Below, one piece after another: positions 17,251 to 25,984 of a stretch of 64,000 bases of DNA; positions within the stretch are counted from its first letter, which is position 1, and each line of letters begins with the position of its first letter. The translations under genes were made by a program, and so were the position numbers. The notes under the pieces were generated by a model. The model made no database searches, had not been told where the DNA came from, and was given only the letters and a program-made list of their open reading frames with translations. This stretch comes from Sphingomonas pruni NBRC 15498 (GTDB taxonomy: Bacteria > Pseudomonadota > Alphaproteobacteria > Sphingomonadales > Sphingomonadaceae). The stretch covers positions 36,904 through 100,903 of the forward strand of contig NZ_BCYZ01000009.1 in assembly GCF_001598455.1 (NCBI RefSeq), in the 5' to 3' direction.

Positions 17251-18162
17251 TCACCCCGCGGGGAGGACGCCCGCATGGTGGATCATCATGTCGATGAAGC
17301 GCTGCAGCGCCGGCGAGCGGTCGCTCTTGCGCCACACCAACAGCACCTCGAACTGGAGCCCGAGATCGCTGATCGGCACCAGCTGGATATTGTGCGCCGG
17401 CGACGACTGGCTCGACGCCGTCACGAAGCCGACGCCCATGCCCACCGCGACCAGGCTCAGCAGGATCGAATTCGTCGTGCATTCCTGGACGATGCGCGGC
17501 GTGCTGCCGCTCTCGACGCAGGCCGTCATCAACCGGTCGTAATAGCCGGGTGCAGTCAGCCGTGCCGGGCCGAGCGCGGGCTCCTCGGCGATCTCGGCCA
17601 TCGTTACCGAGGCTCGACCGGCCAGCCGGTGGCTTTCGTGCACGGCCAGCATCGTCTCGCCATGGCCGAGGCAGATGCGGTCGAGCACCTCATAGTCGCG
17701 CTCTTCGAGATGCGCGTCGTAGATCAGCCCGACGTCGAGCGTGCCTTCCTTGAGCGCGGCAATCTGGTTCACCGATCCCATCGACTTGAGATCGAGCGCC
17801 ACCGACGGCTCGCTCTCGCGGAAATTGCGCAGCCCGTGCGAGATGAAGTCGTGCGCCGCGATGATCTCGCTGAGCCCGACGCGGATCGTGCCGAGATGGC
17901 CGCTGCCCAACCGCTGCGCACGATCGACGGCGCGGTCGACCTGCGACAAGATCTCCTCGACGTCGCCCAGGAAGACGCGACCGGCGCTCGACAGGCGCAC
18001 TCCTCGCGGCAACCGCTCGAACAGCTCGATGCCGAGCTCGGCCTCAAGGTCGCGGATCTGCCGCGTCAGCGCCGGCTGCGCGACCCTCAACGCGATCGCG
18101 GCACGGCCGAAATGCTGCTCGCGGCCGATCGCGCGGAAATAGCGAAGATGGCGTAGCTCCAT
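17251..18162 (-). CDS. LysR-family transcriptional regulator
   Basis: A 303-residue regulator. The N-terminal HTH is typical (MELRHLRYFRAIGREQHFGR, AQPALTRQIRDLEAELGIEL) and the periplasmic-binding-like effector domain follows (GTIRVGLSEIIAAHDFISHG, LDVGLIYDAHLEERDYE, LVAVGMGVGFVTAS). It belongs to the CatM/BenM-like group that responds to muconate-type or aromatic ligands. It is divergent from the hydrolase-monooxygenase operon, with a 107-bp gap; CAAGTACAAAGAATTG (18195-18210) has weak dyad symmetry and may be part of its site. The start at 18162 matches the conserved family N-terminus; the frame continues 9 codons upstream. Confidence 0.92.
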   Translation of the reverse strand: MELRHLRYFRAIGREQHFGRAAIALRVAQPALTRQIRDLEAELGIELFERLPRGVRLSSAGRVFLGDVEEILSQVDRAVDRAQRLGSGHLGTIRVGLSEIIAAHDFISHGLRNFRESEPSVALDLKSMGSVNQIAALKEGTLDVGLIYDAHLEERDYEVLDRICLGHGETMLAVHESHRLAGRASVTMAEIAEEPALGPARLTAPGYYDRLMTACVESGSTPRIVQECTTNSILLSLVAVGMGVGFVTASSQSSPAHNIQLVPISDLGLQFEVLLVWRKSDRSPALQRFIDMMIHHAGVLPAG

Positions 18163-18269
18163 CCCATTTCCATACCTTCCGGGCATCAAAGCCTCAAGTA
18201 CAAAGAATTGGACGTATCAGTCGCCGGGCAACACTCTGAAGCTCACAAAGAAGAGACGAGTGGAGAGCG

Positions 18270-19085
18270 ATGCAGCCCCAAGGCCTTGAAGAACTGAGCT
18301 TCGGCACTGTGTCGGCACTCGACGTGCTGGGCACCGAGCTCGAAATCTTCGAGGCTGGGGACGGTCCGCCGCTTCTGTTCCTGCATGGGCTCGACGGGAT
18401 CGAGGGGGCCGCGCCGCTTCAGCGCGAACTGGCGAAGCATTTCACCGTCTACGCGCCTTCGCATCCTGGTTTCGGAGCGTCCGCCGGCTCGCCGCGGATC
18501 GACCGCGTCGACGACCTCGGCTATTTCTATCTCGACCTGCTCGACCAGCTCGGGCTCGACCGGCCGGTCATCGTCGGCACGTCGTTCGGCGCCTGGGTGG
18601 CCGCGGAAATGCTGACCAAGGAGCCGGGCCGCGCCGCGCAGCTCGTGTTGGTTTCTCCGCTCGGCCTGCCGACCGCCAATCGCCGCGAGCAATATGTTGC
18701 CGACATATTCATGCTGTCGCGCCAGGAGCTCGGCAAACGCATGCAGGTCGGCGAGCCCGCGCTCGGCAGCGACATGAAGACGCTGGCGACGCTGCCGGAA
18801 CACCGTCTGCGCCGGCTGATGCGCAATGACGAGGCAGCGAGCCACTTCGGCTGGACCCCGTACATGTCGAACAAGAAGCTCGGGTACCGCACGCACCGCA
18901 TCGCCAGCCCGACTCTCGTCATTTGGGGCGAGGCGGACGGCATCGTCAGCGCCAAATATCGCGACGACTGGCGCAAGGCGCTGCCCCAGGCGGACGTCGA
19001 GTCCTTCGAAGACGCCGGACACCGTGTCCACGCCGACCAGCCTGCCAAGCTCGCCGCCCGCATCGCCGCTTTAGCTGGCCGCTGA
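18270..19085 (+). CDS. Alpha/beta hydrolase (meta-cleavage-product hydrolase type)
   Basis: A 271-residue cytosolic hydrolase. The oxyanion motif HGLDG, nucleophile elbow VGTSFGAW with Ser105, acid Asp223 (WGEADGIVS) and His251 (DAGHRVHAD) form a complete triad. The overall pattern is that of BphD/MhpC-like C-C hydrolases, which cleave ring-opened dienoates, or of small esterases. It is the first gene of a tight plus operon continuing into the luciferase-like monooxygenase (20 bp) and on to the HTH-methyltransferase, divergent from the LysR regulator. A role after ring cleavage or Baeyer-Villiger oxidation fits, but is inferred. Confidence 0.88.
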   Translation: MQPQGLEELSFGTVSALDVLGTELEIFEAGDGPPLLFLHGLDGIEGAAPLQRELAKHFTVYAPSHPGFGASAGSPRIDRVDDLGYFYLDLLDQLGLDRPVIVGTSFGAWVAAEMLTKEPGRAAQLVLVSPLGLPTANRREQYVADIFMLSRQELGKRMQVGEPALGSDMKTLATLPEHRLRRLMRNDEAASHFGWTPYMSNKKLGYRTHRIASPTLVIWGEADGIVSAKYRDDWRKALPQADVESFEDAGHRVHADQPAKLAARIAALAGR

Positions 19086-19105
19086 ACGACCGCTCGGAGA
19101 CAAAG

Positions 19106-20296
19106 ATGAAGATCTGGCAATTCAGCGAACAGGCCTATCACCCCGCCTTTCAGAAGCCGGGCGCGATGCGCGTGACGTTGCCGCAGCGCGAATGCGATCC
19201 GGTCGAGGCCGGGCAGCTGCTCAACCGCTATCTCGACGAATATATGCTCGCCGACGAGGTCGGGCTCAACATCATGGTCAACGAGCATCACGCCGCCGCG
19301 ACCTGCATGTCGACGTCGTGCATGACGACGCTGGCGATCCTCGCGCGCCAGACCAGCAACGCGCGCCTGCTTGCCTTGGGCATCCCGCTCGCCAACCGCT
19401 CCAACCCGCTGCGCGTCGCCGAAGAGATCGCGATGGTCGATTGCCTGTCGGGCGGGCGGCTCGAAGTCGGACTGGTCAAGGGCGCGGCATATGAATTGTT
19501 CATGTCGAACCGCCAGCCGACCGGCTTCATGGACCGCTTCTGGGAAGCGCATGACCTGATCTTGGAGGCGCTTTCCAACACCGGCGATAATTTCTCCTGG
19601 GAAGGCGAGCACTTTCATTACCGTACGGCGAGCCTGTGGCCGCGCCCGATCCAGCAGCCGCATCCTCCCATCTGGATGACCGCGTCGAGCGCGAGCAGCG
19701 CCAGCGAATATGGCAAGCGCGGCTATACCTGCGCGACTTTCCTGTCTGGAGCCGTCGCCCGCTCGGTATTCAGCGGCTACCGCGCGGCGTATCTGGCCGC
19801 GCACGGCGTGCAGCCCGACCAGGACAGACTCGCCTATCTCGCGCTGGTTTCCTGCGCCGGCGACCGCGCCACCGCCTTCGCCCGCGCCGAGAAGATGAAG
19901 AGCTACTTCACGACCGCTGCCCGGCTCGATCCGCAGTTCCGCAATCCGCTCGGCTTCAATCCGGTCGAGGCGAATATCCGCATGCTCCAGGCCGGCGCCA
20001 ATGCGATGCGCCCGCGCCTGCGCAACGGCGAGGCGCTGCCGGTCGATGGCACGATCGAGCAATATATGGAGGCGGGCCTGTTCTTCGTCGGCACTCCTGA
20101 CGAAGTCTACGAGCAATTGGTGACGTTTCACGAGGAAACGGGCGGCTTCGGCAATCTGCTCATGATGGCGCAGGCCGGCGAACTCGACCACCAGGAGACG
20201 GTCGACAACTTGACGCTGATGGGCCGCGAAGTCGCGCCGCGGCTTGCCGAACTGGCGACCCGGACGGTCGAGGTGCGGTATGAGGCCGTTGCCTGA
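19106..20296 (+). CDS. LLM-class (bacterial luciferase-like) flavin-dependent monooxygenase, copy 1
   Basis: A 396-residue TIM-barrel enzyme of the luciferase superfamily, which uses reduced FMN from a partner reductase to oxygenate its substrate. Seen: NEHHAAATCMSTSCMTTLAI (residues 59 on, the usual EHH region), GIPLANRSNPLRVAEEIAMV, DCLSGGRLEVGLVKG and PRPIQQPHPPIWMTASS, the FMN-phosphate region of LLM proteins. Start follows CGGAGA. The operon also encodes a flavin reductase and a riboflavin-synthesis protein (RibBX), so the reduced flavin supply is built in. Its stop overlaps the esterase start by 17 bp. Substrate unknown; lactone formation or C-S, C-N or aromatic oxidation are all within the family's range. 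Confidence 0.9.
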   Translation: MKIWQFSEQAYHPAFQKPGAMRVTLPQRECDPVEAGQLLNRYLDEYMLADEVGLNIMVNEHHAAATCMSTSCMTTLAILARQTSNARLLALGIPLANRSNPLRVAEEIAMVDCLSGGRLEVGLVKGAAYELFMSNRQPTGFMDRFWEAHDLILEALSNTGDNFSWEGEHFHYRTASLWPRPIQQPHPPIWMTASSASSASEYGKRGYTCATFLSGAVARSVFSGYRAAYLAAHGVQPDQDRLAYLALVSCAGDRATAFARAEKMKSYFTTAARLDPQFRNPLGFNPVEANIRMLQAGANAMRPRLRNGEALPVDGTIEQYMEAGLFFVGTPDEVYEQLVTFHEETGGFGNLLMMAQAGELDHQETVDNLTLMGREVAPRLAELATRTVEVRYEAVA

Positions 20297-21227
20297 ACCC
20301 GCCCTCGCGGACGGCATAGACCGCTACGTCGCGCTAGTCCGCGCGACGCCGCCGGCTGCCAGCATCGAAACCACGCGGCTGGTCGGCGACCTCACAGGCC
20401 GGCGTTACGCCGAGGACCATGCGCCGCAAGTCGCGCGCTTCGACACCTTTATCGCCGCACCTGGGCGCGAGATCGCGTTGCGCATTTTCGATCCGGGCGG
20501 GGAGGGGTTGCGGCCGGCGATCTGCTATTTCCACGGCGGGGGTTTTGCGTTCGGCAGCGTCGAGAGCTTCGACATCGTCGGCGCGGCGCTGGCCGAAGCG
20601 ACCGGCGCGGTCGTCGCCAGCGTCCAGTATCGCCGCCTGCCCGAAACCGACTATGCCGGAGCGCAAGCCGATTGCGATGCGGCGTTCGCCTGGCTCGGCC
20701 GTCAGGCCGAAGCGCTCTCGGTGGATCCGGCACGGATCGCAGTGGCCGGGGACAGCGCCGGCGCGCTGTTGGCGCTGGCATGCGGCGCCACCGCGCGCCC
20801 GATCTGCCAGCTTCTCTTCTACGGCACGTTCGCGATGAATCCGGAAGCGCCCGCCTATTGCAACACGCTCGATCCGCTGCTGACCGCCGATCGCGTCCGC
20901 CAATATATCGCATTGTTTGCTCGCTGCGGCGGCCTCGATGCCAACCCCGCGCCGGTCGATCGCCGCGACCTTGGCGCGCTTCCGCCGACGCACATCGTCG
21001 CGGCCGAACATGATCCGCTCTGCCCCGAAGCAGTCGCGTTTGCCGCGCGGCTCGAAGAGGCCGGCGTGCCGACGACGCTTCGTATCGCCCCGGGCATGAT
21101 CCACGGTTTCCTGCGCGCGGTCGGCGTCTCGGCCGCGGCGCGCGCCGAACTCGTCGCCGCAGCCGAGGCGATCCGCCCGTTGCTGTCGGCGCCAGCACCT
21201 ATCGAAATGAGGAAGGCCATCGCGTGA
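20280..21227 (+). CDS. HSL-family alpha/beta hydrolase (esterase/lactonase), copy 1
   Basis: A 315-residue hormone-sensitive-lipase family hydrolase. It shows the HGGGF oxyanion motif (85-89), nucleophile GDSAG with Ser159, Asp245 (AAEHDPLCPE) and His275 (GMIHGFLRA). These enzymes hydrolyse small esters or lactones in the cytosol. It overlaps the end of the monooxygenase gene, and its own TGA overlaps the GTG of the CMD gene, so the three are coupled. A paralog with the same order esterase - CMD lies at 35251-36576 behind MetE-like copy 3. It plausibly opens an ester or lactone made by the monooxygenase (inference). Confidence 0.9.
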   Translation: MRPLPEPALADGIDRYVALVRATPPAASIETTRLVGDLTGRRYAEDHAPQVARFDTFIAAPGREIALRIFDPGGEGLRPAICYFHGGGFAFGSVESFDIVGAALAEATGAVVASVQYRRLPETDYAGAQADCDAAFAWLGRQAEALSVDPARIAVAGDSAGALLALACGATARPICQLLFYGTFAMNPEAPAYCNTLDPLLTADRVRQYIALFARCGGLDANPAPVDRRDLGALPPTHIVAAEHDPLCPEAVAFAARLEEAGVPTTLRIAPGMIHGFLRAVGVSAAARAELVAAAEAIRPLLSAPAPIEMRKAIA

Positions 21228-21604
21228 ACAAAGACGAGTCCTACGACCGCGGCCGCGCGATGCGCTTCGACATGTTCGGCGAGCCCGGCGTGCGCAGCCT
21301 CGACAATGCCGACGACTTCAACGAGCCGCTACAGGATCTGGTGACGCGGTTGTGCTTCGGCGACGTGTGGAGCCGCCCGGGGCTCGACCGCAAGACCCGC
21401 TCGATGCTGACGATTGCGATCCTGATCGGTCAGTCGCGGCCAGACCAGCTGCGCAACCATATCAATGGCGCGCTCGCCAACGGCGTCACTAAGGACGAGA
21501 TCAGGGAGATCCTGCTCCACGCGACGCTCTATGTCGGCCTGCCCGCCGGAACGGACAGCTGGCGTCATGCGCGCGAAGTCCTGCAGGAAAACGATGTCTA
21601 TTGA
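21224..21604 (+). CDS. Carboxymuconolactone decarboxylase (CMD) family protein, copy 1
   Basis: A 126-residue all-helical protein of the PcaC/AhpD superfamily. The CMD pattern is clear: RPGLDRKTRSMLTIAILIGQ, NHINGALANGVTKDEIREIL, LHATLYVGLPAG. There is no CxxC pair, so it is not an AhpD-type peroxidase; a decarboxylase or isomerase role on a lactone is more likely. It begins with GTG overlapping the esterase stop and ends 11 bp inside the RibBX gene. It resembles the CMD at 36187 (shared LDNADDFNEPL), also behind an HSL esterase. Confidence 0.88.
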   Translation: MNKDESYDRGRAMRFDMFGEPGVRSLDNADDFNEPLQDLVTRLCFGDVWSRPGLDRKTRSMLTIAILIGQSRPDQLRNHINGALANGVTKDEIREILLHATLYVGLPAGTDSWRHAREVLQENDVY

Positions 21605-22730
21605 GCTGATCGCGCCGGCGGCCGATCGGCTGCACAATGCGATCTCCTCGACCGAGGAGATCATCGAAGCCGCACGTAACGGCCTGCCCTACATTCTCGT
21701 CGATGCCGAGGATCGCGAGAATGAAGGCGACGTCATCATCCCGGCGCAGTTCGCGACGCCTGCTCAGATCAACTTCATGGCTCGCCATGCGCGCGGGCTG
21801 ATCTGCCTGGCGATGACCGAGGAACGGGCGCGAGAATTGCGCCTGCCGCCGATGGTGACGGAGAACAATTCCGGCCATGGCACCGCCTTCACCGTCTCGA
21901 TCGAGGCGCGCGATGGCGTCACCACCGGCATTTCGGCGTACGACCGGGCGCATACCGTGGCGGTGGCGATCGATCCCTCCAAAGGCTGCGACGATATCGT
22001 CTCGCCCGGCCATGTCTTCCCGTTGGTCGCGCGCGGCGGCGGGGTGCTGGTCCGTACCGGCCATACCGAGGCGGCGGTCGACGTGTCGCGGCTGGCCGGC
22101 CTGATTCCGGCGGGCGTGATCTGCGAAGTGCTGAACGAAGACGGGACGATGGCGCGGCTGCCCGATCTGGTCGAGTTTTCGCGCGAGCACGATATTCCGA
22201 TCGGCACGATCGCCGACCTGATCAGCTATCGCCGCCGCACCGAACGCTGCGTCGAACGCGTCCATGAGGAAGCGTTCGAGACCGTCTATGGCGAAGGCTT
22301 TCGCCTGTCGGTGTTCCGCAACACGATCGACAATGTCGAGCATGTCGCTTTGTCGCGCGGGCGCATTACCCCGGACGTGCCGACTTTGGTGCGCATGCAC
22401 CGTCTCGACTTCGTCTCGGACATGCTCGGGCCGCCGACCGACCGCCGCGAATATGTCTCGCGCGCACTGGCGCGGATCGGCGCGCAGGACGGCCCCGGCG
22501 TGATCGTCTTCATCCGCGACCCGTCGGTCAGCGCGATATCGGAGCGGCGCAGCAGTCCGGGGCCGACGCGCGATCAGCGCATCCGCGATTACGGCGTCGG
22601 GGCGCAGATCCTCCTCGATCTGGGCGTCAAGGATCTGATCTTGCTGTCGGACAGCGAAGCGAAGCTCTCGGGTATCGAAGGCTACGGATTGCGCATCATG
22701 GGCAGGGAAGGGCTGGGTGCCGATGAGTGA
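21594..22730 (+). CDS. ribBX: RibBX-type protein: DHBP synthase with degenerate GTP cyclohydrolase II domain
   Basis: A 378-residue fusion. The N-terminal half is 3,4-dihydroxy-2-butanone-4-phosphate synthase, which makes the four-carbon precursor of riboflavin from ribulose 5-phosphate: acidic loop [11 protein letters not shown] (36-46), [33 protein letters not shown] and [15 protein letters not shown]. The C-terminal half aligns with GTP cyclohydrolase II in outline ([29 protein letters not shown]) but lacks the Cys-rich zinc motif, so it should not be active as RibA. This is the known RibBX arrangement of proteobacteria. Placement between monooxygenase and flavin reductase suggests dedicated flavin supply. 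Start chosen at 21594 after AGGAAA. Confidence 0.88.
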   Translation: MSIELIAPAADRLHNAISSTEEIIEAARNGLPYILVDAEDRENEGDVIIPAQFATPAQINFMARHARGLICLAMTEERARELRLPPMVTENNSGHGTAFTVSIEARDGVTTGISAYDRAHTVAVAIDPSKGCDDIVSPGHVFPLVARGGGVLVRTGHTEAAVDVSRLAGLIPAGVICEVLNEDGTMARLPDLVEFSREHDIPIGTIADLISYRRRTERCVERVHEEAFETVYGEGFRLSVFRNTIDNVEHVALSRGRITPDVPTLVRMHRLDFVSDMLGPPTDRREYVSRALARIGAQDGPGVIVFIRDPSVSAISERRSSPGPTRDQRIRDYGVGAQILLDLGVKDLILLSDSEAKLSGIEGYGLRIMGREGLGADE

Positions 22731-23250
22731 AGTGCAAATGCCCGAGCTGGACATCGCCCGCGAGAGCGTCGCCGAGCAACTCAAGAAAGGCCTGCGCCGG
22801 CTAGGCAAGGCCGTGGTGGTCATCACCGCCTGGCATGAAGGCAGGCGCTGGGCGATGACCGCTACCGCGGTTAGCGAATTGAGCATGGACCCGCCGTCGC
22901 TATTGGTCTGCGTCAACAAGAGCGCGAGCCTGCATGGGCCGCTGACCGCCGGCGCGCCTTTCTGCGTCAACATCCTCCATGCCGACCAGCTCGCCGTGTC
23001 GCAGACCTGCGCGGGCCAGCTGAAGGGCGAAGAGCGGTTCGCCGAGGGCCGCTGGGGCTCGGGGGCATGCGGTTCGCCGCACCTGTGCGACGCGCAGGCC
23101 AGCTTCTTCTGCGAATATGAGACGCATATCGAATATGGCACCCACGCCGTGGTGATCGGCGCGGTCAAGGAGGTGTATATCTCGGGCGACGTCGATCCGC
23201 TGATCTATCTCGACGGCGGCTATGCCCGCGCAACGCGATTGTCCGCCTGA
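22723..23250 (+). CDS. Flavin reductase (FMN reductase component)
   Basis: A 175-residue split-barrel NAD(P)H:flavin reductase of the HpaC/RutF type. Typical features are MTATAVSELSMDPPSLLVCV, NKSASLHGPLTAGAPFCVNI and the late GAVKEVYISGDVDPLIYLDG GY-type strand. It would supply reduced FMN to the luciferase-like monooxygenase two to four genes upstream. The ATG overlaps the RibBX stop by 8 bp; a start 6 bp earlier is possible. The stop is 3 bp from the next gene. Confidence 0.9.
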   Translation: MSEVQMPELDIARESVAEQLKKGLRRLGKAVVVITAWHEGRRWAMTATAVSELSMDPPSLLVCVNKSASLHGPLTAGAPFCVNILHADQLAVSQTCAGQLKGEERFAEGRWGSGACGSPHLCDAQASFFCEYETHIEYGTHAVVIGAVKEVYISGDVDPLIYLDGGYARATRLSA

Positions 23251-23253
23251 GCG

Positions 23254-24624
23254 ATGGACGACACCCAGGCCCTTCTCGAGCAGATCGAGCATAGCTGCCG
23301 GCGGCTCAAGATGGCGCAGTCGACCTTCGGCCGGCTGGCGGTCAACGACGGCAAGCTCGTGCAACGGCTGCAGCAGGGCGGACGGGTGACGGTGCAGACT
23401 GTCGAGCGCGTTCATCGCTTCATCGAGGAGCAGGACGGCACCTCCGCCAGCGCGCTGCGTTCGGGCATCAAGGGGCTGCGCGCCGAAATGCGGCCCGAGC
23501 ATAATTTCCGCTTCTACGACAATCGTCAGAAGTATCTCGCCTTCGTCAACACCACCAATGAGAAGCAGATCATCGCGGATCGTGCGGTGCATGAATTGTC
23601 TGACACGCAACCGGTCCCGCCGGCGATCCGGTTGTTCGACGGAGGTGCCGGCGACGGCACCGCGTTGGCGCGGATGCTCCGCGGGCTGCACCGGCGCCAT
23701 CCCTGGGTGCCGTTCTACGTGGTGGCCAAGGAGATCAGCATGGAGAATATTCGGCTGACGCTCGAGAAGATGCCCGACCGGCTGCGCGAGCATCCCGGCA
23801 CCGTGCTGGTGCTGACCAACCTCAAATATGGTGAAGCGCCCACACTGCAGCCCGAGACGCCGGCGGGGGCAAGCGCGATGGTGTGGCACGAAGTCGCGCT
23901 CGATGGCACGTCGGCGGGGCAATTCGAGGAACAGGTCCAGCAGCTCGATCCGTTCCTCGCCAAGCATTGGCAGGCAAGCATCGCGCCGAGCGGCAACCCT
24001 ATGTACAAGACGCCGACGGTGCTTGTCCTGTATCGCAAAGACCATCACTTCATGCTCGACCCGATCATTCCGCGGCGCGGCTACGCGCAGGCGGACTTCG
24101 ATTTCGTCTTGCTGTCGCAGCCCTATCGCGCACACGCACCGCTCGAGTTCAAGAGCTCGCGCGTCGTCACGCCGCTCGTCCGGGCACTGCGTCCCAACGG
24201 CAAGTTGATGGGCGTGCACAGCCACGGCAACGATCCCGGACTGGAGATCATCCGCGCGATCTGGCCGGACGAGGACCCGTTCGATACCGGCCGCGAGGAC
24301 ATCATGCAGGCGGTGCGCGAGGACCTGGGCGCGGCCGCGCGCGACTATCATTTCCATTCGCTGTCGGACGAAGAAGCGCTGTTCCGCTACCACATCCGCA
24401 CGCTTCCGACCGAGATCGACGCCCATACCCCGATCGGCAGCTCGACCCTGTTCGCCGCCTGGAACGCGGCCAGCTATGTCGCGCAGATCGAGGATGGCCG
24501 CTTCGCCAAGGCGCTGTCGAACGACCAGTATCTCGAAGCGACGCGCGAGGCCCTGCAGCGCCACCAGGGCCTGTGGTTCAACGACGAGATCTATCTCATC
24601 TCGCGGCGTTCGCGGTTGAACTGA
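23254..24624 (+). CDS. SAM-methyltransferase-like protein with N-terminal helix-turn-helix
   Basis: A 456-residue protein of unusual make-up. Residues about 10-60 look like a small DNA-binding or CRO-like helical domain (CRRLKMAQSTFGRLAVNDGK, RVTVQTVERVHRFIEEQ). From about residue 120 there is a Rossmann methyltransferase-like core with the glycine motif DGGAGDGTALA (129-139; GAGDGT at 131-136) and later strands TVLVLTNLKYGEAP, AMVWHEVALDGTS, LMGVHSHGNDPGLEI. It may be a regulator that senses S-adenosylmethionine, or an enzyme fused to a targeting domain. It is last in the monooxygenase operon, 3 bp after the flavin reductase. Product name uncertain; the fold call rests on the motif only. Confidence 0.65.
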   Translation: MDDTQALLEQIEHSCRRLKMAQSTFGRLAVNDGKLVQRLQQGGRVTVQTVERVHRFIEEQDGTSASALRSGIKGLRAEMRPEHNFRFYDNRQKYLAFVNTTNEKQIIADRAVHELSDTQPVPPAIRLFDGGAGDGTALARMLRGLHRRHPWVPFYVVAKEISMENIRLTLEKMPDRLREHPGTVLVLTNLKYGEAPTLQPETPAGASAMVWHEVALDGTSAGQFEEQVQQLDPFLAKHWQASIAPSGNPMYKTPTVLVLYRKDHHFMLDPIIPRRGYAQADFDFVLLSQPYRAHAPLEFKSSRVVTPLVRALRPNGKLMGVHSHGNDPGLEIIRAIWPDEDPFDTGREDIMQAVREDLGAAARDYHFHSLSDEEALFRYHIRTLPTEIDAHTPIGSSTLFAAWNAASYVAQIEDGRFAKALSNDQYLEATREALQRHQGLWFNDEIYLISRRSRLN

Positions 24625-24655
24625 TCTTACGCCCCTCTCTTGCCGAGGCGGGGAA

Positions 24656-25639
24656 TCAGTCGGCCAGGAACGCCTTCAAATCCGCTTGCGGCCGTGCCCC
24701 GAAATGGCCGATCGCTTCGCCGGCCGCCGCGCAGCCCAGCCGCCCGCATTCGGCCAGCGGCAGTCCGCGACTTAAGCCGTACAGCACGCCCGCCGCGTAG
24801 AGGTCGCCGGCGCCGGTGGTGTCGACCACCGTCGCCACCCGCGAGGCGGGCACTTCGACCATACCGTCCGCATCGATCAGCAGCGCCCCGGCCGGGCCGC
24901 GCGTCACCGTCACCAGTTCGACGTGCTGCGCGGCGATCTTCGCTGCCTCGACTATGTCGTCGACGCCGTAGAGCGCCCGGATCTCGTCCTCATTGGCGAA
25001 CAATATATCGATATGGCCGTCGACCAGTTCGAGGAATGCGTCCTTGTGGCGGTGGACGCAGAAGCTGTCGGACATGGTCAGCGCGACCTTGCGTCCGGCG
25101 GCGTGCGCCAGCGACGCGGCCTTGCGGAAGGCGGCCTTGGCGGGGGGCTCATCGAACAGATAGCCTTCGAGATAGAGGATCCCCGCCGAGGCGACGAGGG
25201 CTTCGTCGATATCGTCCTCATCGAGCCCGGTGCAGGCGCCGAGAAACGTGTTCATCGTCCGCTCGGCATCGGGCGTGACCAGCACGAGGCAGCGCGCGGT
25301 GGCGGGGCCGGTGGTGGTCGCCGGTGTATCGAAGGCGACGCCGATCGCGCGCAAATCGTGACGGTAGATATCGCCGAGCGCGTCGTCGCGGACCTTGCCG
25401 ATGAACGCGCCGCGGCCGCCGAACGCCGCCACGCCGGCAATGGTATTACCGCCCGACCCGCCCGAGATTTCCATGCCGGGACCCATCGCAGCGTAGATTC
25501 GCTCGGCGCTGTCTTCGTCGATCAGGGTCATGCCGCCCTTGGCCATGCCTTCCCGGATGAGGAAATCGTCGCTGGCATGGGCAATGACATCGACGATGGC
25601 ATTGCCGATGGCGAGGACGTCGTAACGGACGGGTTGCAT
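24656..25639 (-). CDS. Adenosine kinase (PfkB/ribokinase family)
   Basis: A 327-residue sugar/nucleoside kinase. It has the PfkB N-terminal signature SGGSGGNTIAGVAAFGGRGA and the C-terminal DTTGAGDLYAAGVLYGLSRG with anion hole and catalytic Asp. The YDVLAIGNAIVDV start and overall length match alphaproteobacterial adenosine kinases, which phosphorylate adenosine to AMP. Adenosine comes from S-adenosylhomocysteine hydrolysis, and AhcY lies at the right end of this window. The start at 25639 follows GGAGAC. It converges with the methyltransferase-like gene and is divergent from a small Cys-rich gene. Confidence 0.87.
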   Translation of the reverse strand: MQPVRYDVLAIGNAIVDVIAHASDDFLIREGMAKGGMTLIDEDSAERIYAAMGPGMEISGGSGGNTIAGVAAFGGRGAFIGKVRDDALGDIYRHDLRAIGVAFDTPATTTGPATARCLVLVTPDAERTMNTFLGACTGLDEDDIDEALVASAGILYLEGYLFDEPPAKAAFRKAASLAHAAGRKVALTMSDSFCVHRHKDAFLELVDGHIDILFANEDEIRALYGVDDIVEAAKIAAQHVELVTVTRGPAGALLIDADGMVEVPASRVATVVDTTGAGDLYAAGVLYGLSRGLPLAECGRLGCAAAGEAIGHFGARPQADLKAFLAD

Positions 25640-25720
25640 GCCTGCTTGTCTCCGTGTCGAGGATGAGGAATGCGCGAAAGGCGCTGGATAATGATGGTAG
25701 ACGTTATATAAAGACGAACA

Positions 25721-25742
25721 GCATTCAACAAGATGCATGTTG
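25721..25742. promoter_or_regulatory. GCATTCAACAAGAT element with CAACA-N7-TGTTG dyad
   Basis: GCATTCAACAAGAT (25721-25734) differs by one base from GCATTCGACAAGAT at 54714-54727. Here it forms an inverted repeat CAACA/TGTTG (25726-25742) just upstream of the small Cys-rich gene; at 54.7 kb the matching dyad is CGACA/TGTCG. Probable shared operator. Confidence 0.5.
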
Positions 25743-25756
25743 ATGGAGAAGATGAG

Positions 25757-25984
25757 ATGAGCGAGGGCGACGGTGCCACCTGCCCGTTTTGCGGAGCGGC
25801 GTGGAGCGAGGACATGCTCGCCCAGCTCGATCGCTTCACAATGCCTTCGGGTTGTGCCTGTTGCGGTGGGGCGCCGGGCGCGCACGCCACCGCCGCCCCG
25901 CTGCCGACCGAGGACATTTGCTGCGCCGCGTGCGGCCGCGCAATCTACCGCGGCTTTAAAGCACAACAGGAATCGCAATCGTGA
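25757..25984 (+). CDS. Small cysteine-rich putative zinc-binding protein
   Basis: A 75-residue protein with three clustered cysteine motifs: CPFCGAAW near the start, CACCGG in the middle and CCAACGRAIYRG near the end. The first and third pairs look like a rubredoxin-type zinc knuckle pair. No signal peptide. The start at 25757 follows GGAGAAG; an in-frame start 24 bp earlier is possible. Its stop overlaps the GTG of the amidohydrolase by 4 bp, so the two are translationally coupled. It could be a metal-delivery or structural partner of the hydrolase (inference). Confidence 0.75.
   Translation: MSEGDGATCPFCGAAWSEDMLAQLDRFTMPSGCACCGGAPGAHATAAPLPTEDICCAACGRAIYRGFKAQQESQS

Noticed and set aside
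18527..20317. Minus-strand open frame of 596 codons
   Set aside because: Antisense to the hydrolase and monooxygenase genes, both with intact catalytic motifs.
21224..21604. AhpD-like alkylhydroperoxidase
   Set aside because: No CxxC pair in this or the other three CMD-family proteins.
21594..22730. A working bifunctional RibBA
   Set aside because: The GTP cyclohydrolase II half lacks the zinc-binding cysteine motif, so RibBX is the better call.
21501..24564. Two long minus-strand frames
   Set aside because: Antisense to RibBX, flavin reductase and the methyltransferase-like gene; composition typical of shadows.
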